Shown: positions 26,185 to 34,796, numbered from the stretch's first letter. The stretch is DNA of 64,000 nt from Consotaella aegiceratis (GCF_036541425.1 NZ_JAZHFT010000008.1:82539-146538); one strand, 5' to 3'. A program made the numbers and translations. The notes: generated from the letters alone by a model not told the origin.

Positions 26185-27246
26185 ATGGGCACGGTCACCA
26201 TCAACCACGTCAAGAAGGACTTCGGCAAAGCCGAGATCCTGCACGGCATCGACATCGACATCGACGACGGCGAGTTCGTCATCCTCGTCGGGCCGTCCGG
26301 CTGCGGCAAGTCCACTCTGCTGCGGATGATCGCGGGACTGGAGGAGATATCCTCGGGCGAGATCAATGTCGCCGGGCGCGTCGTCAACGACCTGGCGCCG
26401 AAGGAACGCGACATCGCCATGGTGTTCCAGTCCTATGCGCTCTATCCGCACATGACGGTCGCCGAGAACATGGGCTTCTCGCTCAAGCTGGCCCGGGCCA
26501 GCAAGCCGGAGATCGCCGAGCGCGTGGCCCAGGCGGCGCAGATCCTGGGGCTGGCCGCGCTGCTCGACCGCTATCCGCGCCAGCTTTCCGGCGGTCAGCG
26601 CCAGCGCGTCGCCATGGGCCGGGCGATCGTGCGCAACCCGCAGGTCTTCCTGTTCGACGAGCCGCTGTCCAATCTCGACGCCAAGCTGCGCGTGGCCATG
26701 CGCACCGAGATCAAGGCCATGCATCAGCGGCTGAAGACGACGACGATCTACGTCACGCACGACCAGATCGAGGCGATGACCATGGCCGACCGGATCGTCG
26801 TCATGCATGACGGCTTCATCGAGCAGATCGGCACGCCGCTCGAACTCTACGACACGCCGGCCAACACCTTTGTGGCCGGCTTCATCGGATCGCCGTCGAT
26901 GAACATGATCGCCGGCCGGATCGCGGGTGGCGCCTTTGTAGCCGACGACGGCACGCGGGTTCCGCTCGATGGAGCGGCCGCTGGAACCGAAGAAGGGCAG
27001 GCCGTCGTGCTCGGCCTGCGCCCGGAGCATTTCCGCCTGGACGAGGCGGGGCTGCCGGCCGAGATCGTCACGGTCGAGCCGACCGGCGCGGAAACCCACC
27101 TGTCGTTGCGCCTGGCGGGCCATGACGTGGTCGCGGCCCTGCGCGAGCGCGTTGTCGAGAAGGCGGGTGCCACCGTGTGTCTGTCGCCAGACCCCGGCAA
27201 GATCCATCTCTTCGATGCGACGACGAAACGGCGCCTCGCCGCCTGA
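26185..27246 (+). CDS. Sugar ABC transporter ATP-binding protein (MalK/UgpC type)
   Basis: 353 aa. Walker A GPSGCGKST (36-44), Q-loop VFQSYALYPHM, signature LSGGQ (134-138), Walker B VFLFDEP and H-loop YVTHDQIEAMTMADR are complete. The TOBE domain holds VVLGLRPEHFRLD. MalK-type ATPases are often shared among CUT1 importers, but here it is the last gene of the DeoR operon and must serve the MalF/MalG pair. A 92-base gap precedes it, and the stop faces the LacI-family gene 13 bases away. Confidence 0.93.
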   Translation: MGTVTINHVKKDFGKAEILHGIDIDIDDGEFVILVGPSGCGKSTLLRMIAGLEEISSGEINVAGRVVNDLAPKERDIAMVFQSYALYPHMTVAENMGFSLKLARASKPEIAERVAQAAQILGLAALLDRYPRQLSGGQRQRVAMGRAIVRNPQVFLFDEPLSNLDAKLRVAMRTEIKAMHQRLKTTTIYVTHDQIEAMTMADRIVVMHDGFIEQIGTPLELYDTPANTFVAGFIGSPSMNMIAGRIAGGAFVADDGTRVPLDGAAAGTEEGQAVVLGLRPEHFRLDEAGLPAEIVTVEPTGAETHLSLRLAGHDVVAALRERVVEKAGATVCLSPDPGKIHLFDATTKRRLAA

Positions 27247-27259
27247 GTTCCGCCAGTGG

Positions 27260-28297
27260 CTAGGCCGACTGGCGCATGACGAGTTGGCCGACCAAGGTGG
27301 TCCGCACGGTCGGCTCGCCGGGCGACTGGTCGGTGCCGTCGCGCAGGCTGGCGAACAGGATATCGGTGCTGCGAATGGCGATCGCGTCGATGTCCTGCGC
27401 CACGGTGGTCAGCGGCGGGCAGGTGTAGCGGCTCAGCGGATGATCGTCATGGCCCGCGACGCGCAGATCGCAGTCCTCGTCGCGCCCGACCTTGAGGCCG
27501 CGGCTGAAGGCCGCCGACATCACCCCGAAGGCGATGCGGTCGTTGGCGCAAAGGATGGTGCGCGTCGGCAGCGACCTGGCGTCGAGGATACGCTGCATTT
27601 CGATGAATCCGATCTCCTCGAACTCCCACGAGGTATCTTGCGCCTGCCCGACGACGATCGGCTCGAGCCCCCGCTGCTCCATGATCGCGATATAGGCCTC
27701 GCGGCGCTCCGAGGCGTTGCGGTTGACCGGCGGCATTTCGAAATAGGTCGGGTGCTCGCCGGTTCGGCAAAGATACTCGACCAGCAGCGCGATGCTCTGG
27801 CGATTGTCCGTGCCCACGAACGGCCCCTGGCCGTCGATCCGGGAATCGAAGAACACCAGGGGGATGTCGTCCTGCAGCGAGGCGAGCATCTTGATGTCCG
27901 TCTCCGCCCCGAGCGGCGCGACCAGCGCACCCGCGACCTTCAGCGACAGCAGCGTGTCGACCGCCCGCGCCTCCAGCGTCGGCGAGCCGTGCGAGGAGAT
28001 CACGATCGGCCAGAACCCGGTGTCGAGGCAGCGCAGTTCGACCTTGCGCACCAGCGCGGCGTAGAACGGATCGGTGATGTGCGGCACGATGACGCCGATG
28101 TGGCGGGTCTGCTTTCGATTGAGGTTCCGCGCGAACAGGTTGGGCCGGTATTCCGACCCCTCGAGCGCGGCTTCGATCTTGCGGCGGGTGGCGGCCCGAA
28201 CACTCTCGGGATCGTCGAAATATTTCGACAAGGTCGGTCGCGACACGCCACAGGCCAGCGCAAGCTCGTCCATCGTCCGAAAGCGTTTCGAGCTCAA
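27260..28297 (-). CDS. LacI-family transcriptional regulator
   Basis: 345 aa from a TTG at 28297, supported by GGAGG a few bases upstream. The helix-turn-helix and hinge are FRTMDELALACGVSRPTLSK to YRPNLFARNL; the periplasmic-binding-protein-like sensor runs from IGVIVPHITDPFYAALV to the end, with the conserved ILCANDRIAFGVM. It is divergent from the RbsB-type importer operon and most likely represses it, with a sugar as inducer. A perfect inverted repeat lies in the shared promoter region. Confidence 0.93.
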   Translation of the reverse strand: MSSKRFRTMDELALACGVSRPTLSKYFDDPESVRAATRRKIEAALEGSEYRPNLFARNLNRKQTRHIGVIVPHITDPFYAALVRKVELRCLDTGFWPIVISSHGSPTLEARAVDTLLSLKVAGALVAPLGAETDIKMLASLQDDIPLVFFDSRIDGQGPFVGTDNRQSIALLVEYLCRTGEHPTYFEMPPVNRNASERREAYIAIMEQRGLEPIVVGQAQDTSWEFEEIGFIEMQRILDARSLPTRTILCANDRIAFGVMSAAFSRGLKVGRDEDCDLRVAGHDDHPLSRYTCPPLTTVAQDIDAIAIRSTDILFASLRDGTDQSPGEPTVRTTLVGQLVMRQSA

Positions 28298-28430
28298 CTC
28301 TTCCTCCTCGTCGTGCCTCAGCCGAAAACCGCCGATTGTTCCAAACGGGCCGCCAGCACCGGTCCGCCGCCAGCCGGATCGCCGCCTGCCCGCTTCCGGC
28401 GCGAGACATTAGCCGGCTCTTCGGTATCCA

Positions 28431-28466
28431 TCAAAATTTTACGCGCGTCAAATTTTAAGTTGACGC
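28431..28466. promoter_or_regulatory. Candidate LacI operator with repeated AT-rich half sites
   Basis: GCGTCAA (28445-28451) and TTGACGC (28460-28466) are exact inverted repeats around an eight-base AT-rich core. A related sequence, TCAAAATTTTA at 28431-28441, precedes TCAAATTTTA at 28448-28457, giving a direct repeat 17 bases apart. The site lies in the 302-base gap between the divergent LacI gene and the rbsB-type gene, about 135 bases before the latter. Confidence 0.6.
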
Positions 28467-28599
28467 TCAACAAGTCCGTGGTTATGAGTTTGGTCGACCG
28501 TAGGCCATGGGCGCGCCGCGTTTGCGATCACTGGAATGGCCGGTCGATAGGGATGGAGCTCGCTCAGCACGCGGCGCTGAGCCATTGAGGAGGCATTTC

Positions 28600-29496
28600 A
28601 TGCTCAAAAAGACCGTAACGGGCCTGTTGGCCGGCATCGCGCTCATCGCCACTGCGGCCGGTGCATCGGCCGATGGCATCGGCGCGTCGCTGCTGACGCA
28701 GCAGCACCCGTTCTATATCGAGCTGGCGGACGCCATGAAGGCCGAAGCCAAGGAAGACAACGTTTCCCTCGAGGTCTCGATCGCCAACCAGGATCTCAGC
28801 AAGCAGCTGGCCGACGTCGAGGATTTCATCACCAAGGGCGTCGACGTGCTGATCATCTCGCCGGTGGATTCCTCGGGCGTCCGCGCCGCCATCCGGCGCG
28901 CGCAGAATGCCGGCATCAAGGTCATCACGGTCGACGTGCCGGCCAAGGACATCGAGGTGACGTCGCATATCGGCACCGACAATTACACCGGTGGCGTCAA
29001 GGCTGGGAACCTGATGGCCGAGGATCTCGGCGACGAGGGACAGGTCGCCCTCATCACCTATCCGACCGTGCAGTCGGTGGTCGACCGCATCAACGGCTTC
29101 AAGAAGGCGCTGGAAGATCATCCGAACGTGAAGATCGTCGCCGAGCAGGCCGGCATCACGCGCGCCGAGGCCCTGTCGGTCGCCCAGAACATGCTGCAGG
29201 CCAATCCGGACATCGACGGCATCTTCGGCTTCGGCGACGATGCGGCGCTGGCCGCCGCGGCGGCGGTGAAGTCCGCCGGGATGCAGGACAAGGTCCAGGT
29301 CATCGGCTTCGACGGCATGGAAGAAGCCCGCAACGCCGTCGACAACGATCCGGTCATGGTCGGGGTCATCCGCCAATACCCCGACGAGATGGGCCGCACG
29401 GCGGTCAAGACCGCGGTTAAGGTCATTGCCGGCGAGGACGTTCCGGCCGAACAGCCGATCGAACCCGGCGTTTACACCAAGGACGGCGAAGAATAG
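28600..29496 (+). CDS. Monosaccharide ABC transporter substrate-binding protein (RbsB type)
   Basis: 298 aa from the ATG at 28600, with GAGGAGG upstream; the frame is open to 28507 but those codons look non-coding. The signal peptide ends ASADG near residue 25. Type I periplasmic-binding features follow: LTQQHPFYIELADAMK, VDVLIISPVDSSGV and VIGFDGMEEARNAV. CUT2 binding proteins bind single monosaccharides or polyols. The downstream kinase and PF08013 enzyme suggest D-tagatose or a sugar converted to it. Confidence 0.92.
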   Translation: MLKKTVTGLLAGIALIATAAGASADGIGASLLTQQHPFYIELADAMKAEAKEDNVSLEVSIANQDLSKQLADVEDFITKGVDVLIISPVDSSGVRAAIRRAQNAGIKVITVDVPAKDIEVTSHIGTDNYTGGVKAGNLMAEDLGDEGQVALITYPTVQSVVDRINGFKKALEDHPNVKIVAEQAGITRAEALSVAQNMLQANPDIDGIFGFGDDAALAAAAAVKSAGMQDKVQVIGFDGMEEARNAVDNDPVMVGVIRQYPDEMGRTAVKTAVKVIAGEDVPAEQPIEPGVYTKDGEE

Positions 29497-29507
29497 CTTT
29501 CGCCGAA

Positions 29508-29528
29508 GGGCGGCCCCACGGGCCGCCC
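29508..29528 (+). other. Intercistronic stem-loop after the binding-protein gene
   Basis: GGGCGGCC, a five-base loop and GGCCGCCC form a perfect eight-pair GC stem 12 bases after the stop, with no U tract. Similar hairpins after binding-protein genes protect the 5' transcript, keeping binding protein in excess over the membrane subunits. The next gene starts about 100 bases later. Confidence 0.6.
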
Positions 29529-29626
29529 ATCTCCGACTATCGCAGCGGAGCGCCCGGTCGAGCACGGCGAAGATCGCCTTCCTCCCGGTCCGCGGCTCCG
29601 TCCGTCCGCCCGGCGCAAGGCAGTCC

Positions 29627-31123
29627 ATGTCCTACCTTCTCGAAATCAGGGATGTCGCCAAGACGTTCGGCCCGATCGTCGCGCTGAAGAGCATGAGCTT
29701 GCAGGTGCGTCCCGGCGAGGTTCATGCGCTGATCGGCGAAAACGGTGCCGGCAAGTCGACCCTGATGAAGATCCTGACCGGCCTTTACACGCCGACGTCG
29801 GGCTCCATCACGCTGCGCGGCGAAGCCTATGCGCCGCACGATCCCCGGGATGCCGCGGAACGCGGACTGTCGATCGTCTTTCAGGAACTGAGCCTGTGCC
29901 GCAACCTGTCGGTCGCGGCCAATGTCTTTGCCAACCACGAGCCGAGCCGTTTCGGCTTCATCCGCCGACGCGACCTGGAGAAGCGGGCGCGCGAGCTGAT
30001 CGCCGAGCTTGGCCTGCCGGTGCGCGCGGACGCCAGGGTGGGCGATCTCTCCATCGCCCAACAGCAGTTGGTGGAAATCGCCAAGGGCCTGAGCCGTCCG
30101 GCGGACGTTCTGATCCTGGACGAGCCGACCTCGTCGCTGTCGGAAAACGAGGTCGAGCTTCTGTTCGCCATCATCGAACGATTGAAGGCGCGCGGCACCT
30201 CGGTGATCTACATCTCGCATCGCCTCGAGGAGATCATGACGATTTCCGACGCGATCACCGTCATCCGCGACGGCGAATTCGTGACGACGATGGCGACGTG
30301 CGAGGCCACCGTGGACGATCTGATCGCGCTGATGGTCGGCCGGCCGCTGCAGGAGATCTATCCGCCGCGAACGGTGCCGGCGCCCGGAACCGAGGTCGCG
30401 CCGGTGCTGGAGGTGGAGAAGCTCTCCAGTCCCGAGCGCTTCCACGACGTCGACCTGGCGATCCGGCCCGGCGAGATCGTCGGCCTGTTCGGCCTGGTCG
30501 GCGCGGGACGCACCGAGGTGATGAAGGCGCTGTTCGGCATCTATCCGTCGAGCGGAACGATCCGCCTGGACGGCAAGGCCGTGAGAATGCGCTCGCCTGC
30601 CGACGCCATCGCGGCGCGGATCGGCTTCGCCACCGAGAACCGCAAGGAAGAGGGCCTGGTCCTGGCGCACAGCGTCGAGCGCAACATCAACATGGTCACG
30701 CTCGGCAACCTCTCCGACGCGCTGGGATTTGCGCGGTCGCGCGCGGAGCGGCGGCAGGCCGACATCGAGGTCCAGCGCTTCGGCGTGAAGACCAACTCGA
30801 TTTCGACCGTGGTCGGCACGCTCTCGGGCGGCAACCAGCAGAAGGTGGTTCTGGCCAAGTGGCTGGCGCTCAATCCGCGCGTCCTGATCCTCGACGAGCC
30901 CACGCGCGGCGTCGACGTCGGCGCCAAGGCGGAGATCTATCGGATCATCCGCGAACTGGCGGCGCAGGGAACGGCCATTCTGATGGTCTCCTCCGAACTT
31001 CCCGAAGTGCTCGGCCTCAGCGATCGCGTAGTCGTCATGCACGAGGGCCGCGTCACCGCGACATTGCCTGCCGAAGGCCTGAAGCCCGAAACCGTCATGA
31101 CCTTTGCAGCCGGAATGGAATGA
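29627..31123 (+). CDS. Sugar ABC transporter ATPase, duplicated (RbsA type)
   Basis: 498 aa from the ATG at 29627. The first half has Walker A GENGAGKST (37-45) and Walker B LILDEPTSSLSENE, with the weak signature LSIAQQQL. The second half has the degenerate Walker A GLVGAGRTE but a good signature LSGGNQQKVVLAKWL and LILDEPTRGVDVG. This asymmetry is normal for RbsA/MglA proteins. It drives the RbsC-type permease, whose start overlaps its stop. Confidence 0.93.
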   Translation: MSYLLEIRDVAKTFGPIVALKSMSLQVRPGEVHALIGENGAGKSTLMKILTGLYTPTSGSITLRGEAYAPHDPRDAAERGLSIVFQELSLCRNLSVAANVFANHEPSRFGFIRRRDLEKRARELIAELGLPVRADARVGDLSIAQQQLVEIAKGLSRPADVLILDEPTSSLSENEVELLFAIIERLKARGTSVIYISHRLEEIMTISDAITVIRDGEFVTTMATCEATVDDLIALMVGRPLQEIYPPRTVPAPGTEVAPVLEVEKLSSPERFHDVDLAIRPGEIVGLFGLVGAGRTEVMKALFGIYPSSGTIRLDGKAVRMRSPADAIAARIGFATENRKEEGLVLAHSVERNINMVTLGNLSDALGFARSRAERRQADIEVQRFGVKTNSISTVVGTLSGGNQQKVVLAKWLALNPRVLILDEPTRGVDVGAKAEIYRIIRELAAQGTAILMVSSELPEVLGLSDRVVVMHEGRVTATLPAEGLKPETVMTFAAGME

Positions 31124-32103
31124 TGTCCGCCCACACCTCCCCCACTCCCGTCTCCCACCGCGTTCTCGCCAACCCGTTCGTGCGGCAGTATGGCGGCATC
31201 GCGCTGTCGCTGATCATCCTGTGTGCGGTGTTCTCCGTCCTCAATCCGCTGTTCATGCAGGTCAACAACCTGATGAACATCCTCCAGCAGGTGGCGGTGG
31301 TGGCGGTGACGGCCTTCGGCATGACCTACGTCATCATGCTGGGCGAGATCGACCTGTCGGTCGGCTCCATCATCGCGCTCTCCGGCATGGTCGCGGCGCA
31401 ATGCTTCGGCTACGGCTTCGACTTCCTGCCGGCGATCGCCATCACGCTGGTGGCCGGCCTGGCGATGGGCGCCTTCAACGGCGTCCTGACCGCCAAGTTC
31501 TTCATCCCCTCCTTCATCGTCACGGTGGCGACGATGGGCATGTTTCGCGGCCTCGTCAGCCTGCCGACCGGCGGCCTGCCGGCGATCATCGACAACGACA
31601 CCTTCCTGACGATCGGCTACGAGAACTTCCTCGGCTTCCCGATCATCATCTGGATCATGCTGGCGCTGTTCGTGATCAACCACATCGTCCTGTCGATGAC
31701 AGTGTTCGGACGTCGCGCCTATCTGGTCGGCGGCAACCGCGAGGCGGCGCTCTATTCGGGTATCCGCGTCGACCGGATGAAGATCCTGGTGTTCATGATT
31801 TCGGGCCTGATGGCGGCGATCAGCGGCATTCTCCTGGCCGCCCGCCTGTCGTCGGCCCAGACCAATGCCGGCATCAGCTACGAACTCGACGCGATCGCCG
31901 CCGTGGTGCTCGGCGGCACCAGCCTCGCCGGTGGCGTCGGCTCGATGCTCGGCACCCTGTTCGGCGCGCTCATCATCGGCGTCATCAACAACGGCATGAA
32001 CCTGTTGTCCGTGCCATATTTCTATCAGCTGATCGTCAAGGGCGCGGTGATCCTCGTCGCCGTCTATCTCGACGTTCGCAGCAAGCGGAGCGGGGCGCTG
32101 TGA
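31120..32103 (+). CDS. Sugar ABC transporter permease (RbsC type)
   Basis: 327 aa from the ATG at 31120; the adjacent ATG at 31123 is an alternative. About ten membrane helices. The family patterns YVIMLGEIDLSVGSIIALSG, YLVGGNREAALYSGIRV and LDAIAAVVLGGTSLAGGVGS are clear. It forms the channel for the CUT2 importer. The last codons overlap the GTG of the kinase gene. Confidence 0.93.
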   Translation: MMSAHTSPTPVSHRVLANPFVRQYGGIALSLIILCAVFSVLNPLFMQVNNLMNILQQVAVVAVTAFGMTYVIMLGEIDLSVGSIIALSGMVAAQCFGYGFDFLPAIAITLVAGLAMGAFNGVLTAKFFIPSFIVTVATMGMFRGLVSLPTGGLPAIIDNDTFLTIGYENFLGFPIIIWIMLALFVINHIVLSMTVFGRRAYLVGGNREAALYSGIRVDRMKILVFMISGLMAAISGILLAARLSSAQTNAGISYELDAIAAVVLGGTSLAGGVGSMLGTLFGALIIGVINNGMNLLSVPYFYQLIVKGAVILVAVYLDVRSKRSGAL

Positions 32104-33059
32104 AAACCATCGTCACGGCCGGCGAGATCGTCGTCGAGATCATGGCGACCGAGATCGGTCAGAGTTTCATGACACCGGGACCGCTGATCGGCCCCTTCCC
32201 CTCGGGAGCGCCGGCGATCTTCATCGATCAGGTCGGCCGGTTGGGCCAGCCCTGCGGCATGATCTCCAGCGTCGGGGCCGACGATTTCGGCGTGCTGAAC
32301 CTGGAACGGCTCAAGGCCAGCGGCGTCGACGTGTCGGCGATCGCCGTCCACCCCGGACAGGCCACCGGCAGCGCCTTCGTGCGCTACGCCGCCGACGGCA
32401 GCCGCGCCTTCGTCTACAACATCCCCCACAGCGCCTGCGGCCTGATCGAGCTGACCGATGCCGGCCGCGCGCTGCTTGCCAGGACCGACCATTTCCACGT
32501 GATGGGCTCGTCGCTGTTCTCCGCGCGGGTAATCGAGGTGGTCAAGGCCTGCGTCGAGACGGTGAAGGCCAAGGGCGGCACCGTCTCCTTCGATCCCAAC
32601 ATCCGCAAGGAGATGATGGAGGGGACCGGAATGCGCGAGGCACTGGAGTTCATCCTGCGGCGTGCCGACCTGTTCCTGCCGAGCGGACCGGAACTCTATC
32701 TGTTCGCGCACAGCACGGACGAAGCGGCGGCCGTGACCGAGATCCTCGACCTCGGCGTTTCGACCGTGGTGATCAAGAAGGGGAGCCAGGGCGCCGTCCA
32801 TTACGACCGCTCCGGCGCCACGGCGATGCCCGGCTTCGCTGTCGACGAAATCGATCCCACCGGCGCCGGCGACTGTTTCGGCGCGGCCTTCGTCACCTTC
32901 TGGCTGCGCGGCGCGGAGCCGAGCGAGGCGCTGCGCATGGCCAATGCCGCCGGCGCCAAGGCCGTCACCCGCAAGGGGCCAATGGAGGGCACGGCAACGC
33001 TGGCCGAGATCGACCGTTTCCTGGCTTCGGCCGAGACCTGCAACGGAGCATCAGCATGA
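32100..33059 (+). CDS. PfkB-family sugar kinase, probable D-tagatose kinase
   Basis: 319 aa from a GTG overlapping the permease stop. PfkB features: sugar-binding region SGAPAIFIDQVGRLG (35-49), SFDPNIRKEM (163-172) and the ATP/anion motif DPTGAGDCFGAAF with catalytic D258. PfkB kinases phosphorylate ketoses or related sugars. In Agrobacterium a PfkB kinase found beside a PF08013 protein converts D-tagatose to D-tagatose-6-phosphate, and the same pairing is seen here with ATGA overlap. Fructose or another ketose cannot be excluded. Confidence 0.8.
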   Translation: MKTIVTAGEIVVEIMATEIGQSFMTPGPLIGPFPSGAPAIFIDQVGRLGQPCGMISSVGADDFGVLNLERLKASGVDVSAIAVHPGQATGSAFVRYAADGSRAFVYNIPHSACGLIELTDAGRALLARTDHFHVMGSSLFSARVIEVVKACVETVKAKGGTVSFDPNIRKEMMEGTGMREALEFILRRADLFLPSGPELYLFAHSTDEAAAVTEILDLGVSTVVIKKGSQGAVHYDRSGATAMPGFAVDEIDPTGAGDCFGAAFVTFWLRGAEPSEALRMANAAGAKAVTRKGPMEGTATLAEIDRFLASAETCNGASA

Positions 33060-34354
33060 CAACCGCTACCGAACGCCTGGCCGCGATCGCCCAACGCCGC
33101 ACCGCCGGCGAGCGGACCGGCATCACCTCCGTCTGCTCGGCCCATCCGCTGGTGATCGAGGCGGCACTGCGCCACGGCCGAAGCCACGGCATCGACGTGC
33201 TGATCGAAGCGACCTGCAATCAGGTCAATCAGGACGGCGGCTATACCGGTATGACGCCGGCCGACTTCCGTCGCTTCGTCGAAGAGATCGCCGACCAGGT
33301 GGGCTTCGACCGCGACCGCCTGATCCTCGGCGGCGATCACCTCGGCCCCAATCCCTGGAAGAGCCTGCCCGCCGATGCGGCGATGGACAAGGCCCTGGCG
33401 ATGATCGAGGCGTTCGCATCCGCCGGCTTCACCAAGCTGCATCTCGATACCTCGATGGGCTGCGCCGGGGAGCCGGTGGCCTTGGCCGATGCGGTGACGG
33501 CCGAGCGTGCGGCACGGCTGGCCGAGCGCGCCGAGGCCGCCGTCAAGGCGGCCGGCGGCATCTCGCCGGTCTATGTGATCGGCACCGAGGTGCCGGTACC
33601 GGGCGGCGCCACGGAAGCGCTCGACCATGTCGAAGTGACGAAGCCGGAGGCGGCGCTGGCAACCATCGAGGTGCATCGCCAGGCGTTTGGCGCGCGCGGC
33701 CTGGAGGCCGCCTTCGGCCGGGCCATCGCCGCGGTCGTCCAGCCGGGCGTCGAGTTCGGCAATGCCGAGCTGGTGGTCTACGAGCCGGAGAAGGCGCGCG
33801 AGCTCAGCGCCGTATTGGACCGCGTTCCGCAGTTCGTGTTCGAGGCCCATTCCACCGACTATCAGCCGAAGGCGGCTCTGCGCGCACTGGTCGATGACGG
33901 CTTCGCCATTCTCAAGGTCGGTCCGGGACTGACCTTCGCGCTGCGCGAGGCGCTCTACGGTCTCAGCCATGTCGCCGACATGCTGGTGCCCGACGAGAAC
34001 CGGGAGCCTCTGCCCGCAGTCATGGAACGCGTGATGCTGGCCTCGCCCGACAATTGGCGGAAATATTACCCTGGAACACCGGACGAGCAGCGGATCGAGC
34101 GGCACTATTCCTTCAGCGACCGCATCCGTTACTACTGGCCTGCCGGCGAAGCGCAATCGGCTGTCGACGAACTGCTGTCGGCGCTCGGCGACCGCGAGAT
34201 TCCGATCACGCTGGTCAGCCAGTTCCTCGGTCGACTCTACGAGCGGGTCGTCGCCGGGGACATCCGCCCCGTCGCCCACGAGCTGCTTCTAGCGAGCGTC
34301 GTGACGGCGCTCGACGACTATCTCTACGCAACCGCGTCCGAAGTGGGCCGATAA
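33056..34354 (+). CDS. PF08013 (GatZ/KbaZ) protein, probable D-tagatose-6-phosphate 4-epimerase
   Basis: 432 aa, full length for the family. Distinctive stretches are GITSVCSAHPLVIEAAL, EATCNQVNQDGGYTGMTP, LILGGDHLGPNPW and FEAHSTDYQ. Members were long annotated as non-catalytic subunits of tagatose-bisphosphate aldolase (GatZ/KbaZ partners of GatY/KbaY). No GatY/KbaY is present here. In Agrobacterium the corresponding protein epimerises D-tagatose-6-phosphate to D-fructose-6-phosphate, which fits a kinase directly upstream. It ends the RbsBAC-kinase operon and would feed glycolysis. Confidence 0.85.
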   Translation: MTTATERLAAIAQRRTAGERTGITSVCSAHPLVIEAALRHGRSHGIDVLIEATCNQVNQDGGYTGMTPADFRRFVEEIADQVGFDRDRLILGGDHLGPNPWKSLPADAAMDKALAMIEAFASAGFTKLHLDTSMGCAGEPVALADAVTAERAARLAERAEAAVKAAGGISPVYVIGTEVPVPGGATEALDHVEVTKPEAALATIEVHRQAFGARGLEAAFGRAIAAVVQPGVEFGNAELVVYEPEKARELSAVLDRVPQFVFEAHSTDYQPKAALRALVDDGFAILKVGPGLTFALREALYGLSHVADMLVPDENREPLPAVMERVMLASPDNWRKYYPGTPDEQRIERHYSFSDRIRYYWPAGEAQSAVDELLSALGDREIPITLVSQFLGRLYERVVAGDIRPVAHELLLASVVTALDDYLYATASEVGR

Positions 34355-34690
34355 GGCCGCGATCGGGGGCGGTGCAACCGATCACTCCGACGCGCTGATA
34401 CGGCCGTCGATGATCACGTTCGCCCCCGCTCCCTCCAGAGTGAACCCTGCCAAGCCCCGGCCTGAAGGCCACCGCCTTCCTGGAAGGCAACGATAGCCCC
34501 CTCGTCCTCTCCTGAAGTCGGGCAGCGGGACGACATAGGCCGTCGCGAGTTCCCGCCGCACCAGGTTGGCGCGGCCACGAGCGATGCGGCGGGCGTTCAC
34601 GCGAGCGCTGCCCTTGCCGTCTGATCCGACCGGTCCTCGGCAGTTGGCAACGCCGTCGCTCGGCATCCGATCGGCTGCGAAAGTGTCGAT
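34355..34690. other. Non-coding stretch with a possible gene remnant
   Basis: About 440 bases separate the PF08013 gene from the first small kdp ORF. On the minus strand (34382-34666) a short frame ends GFTLEGAGANVIIDGR and ISASE, which has a protein-like look reminiscent of a beta-helix coil. There is no matching start or upstream domain, so it may be a decayed gene end. I recognise nothing else before the regulatory palindrome at 34691. Confidence 0.3.
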
Positions 34691-34718
34691 CGCATAAACA
34701 ATTTATGCGTTGTTTATG
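34691..34718. promoter_or_regulatory. Candidate KdpE-binding region upstream of kdp
   Basis: CGCATAAA (34691-34698) and TTTATGCG (34702-34709) are a perfect eight-base inverted repeat with a CAA spacer. TTTATG occurs again at 34713-34718, exactly 11 bases after the first copy, so the two lie on the same face of the helix. OmpR-type regulators such as KdpE bind tandem AT-rich repeats of this kind. The site is about 80 bases before the first ORF of the kdp operon. Confidence 0.6.
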
Positions 34719-34796
34719 GTCTTCGCGCCCTTTGCGAATGGCCCGTTGATGGCGAGGGCCGCTACCGGTTGGCATCGACAACCGGGATCGCCTTCG

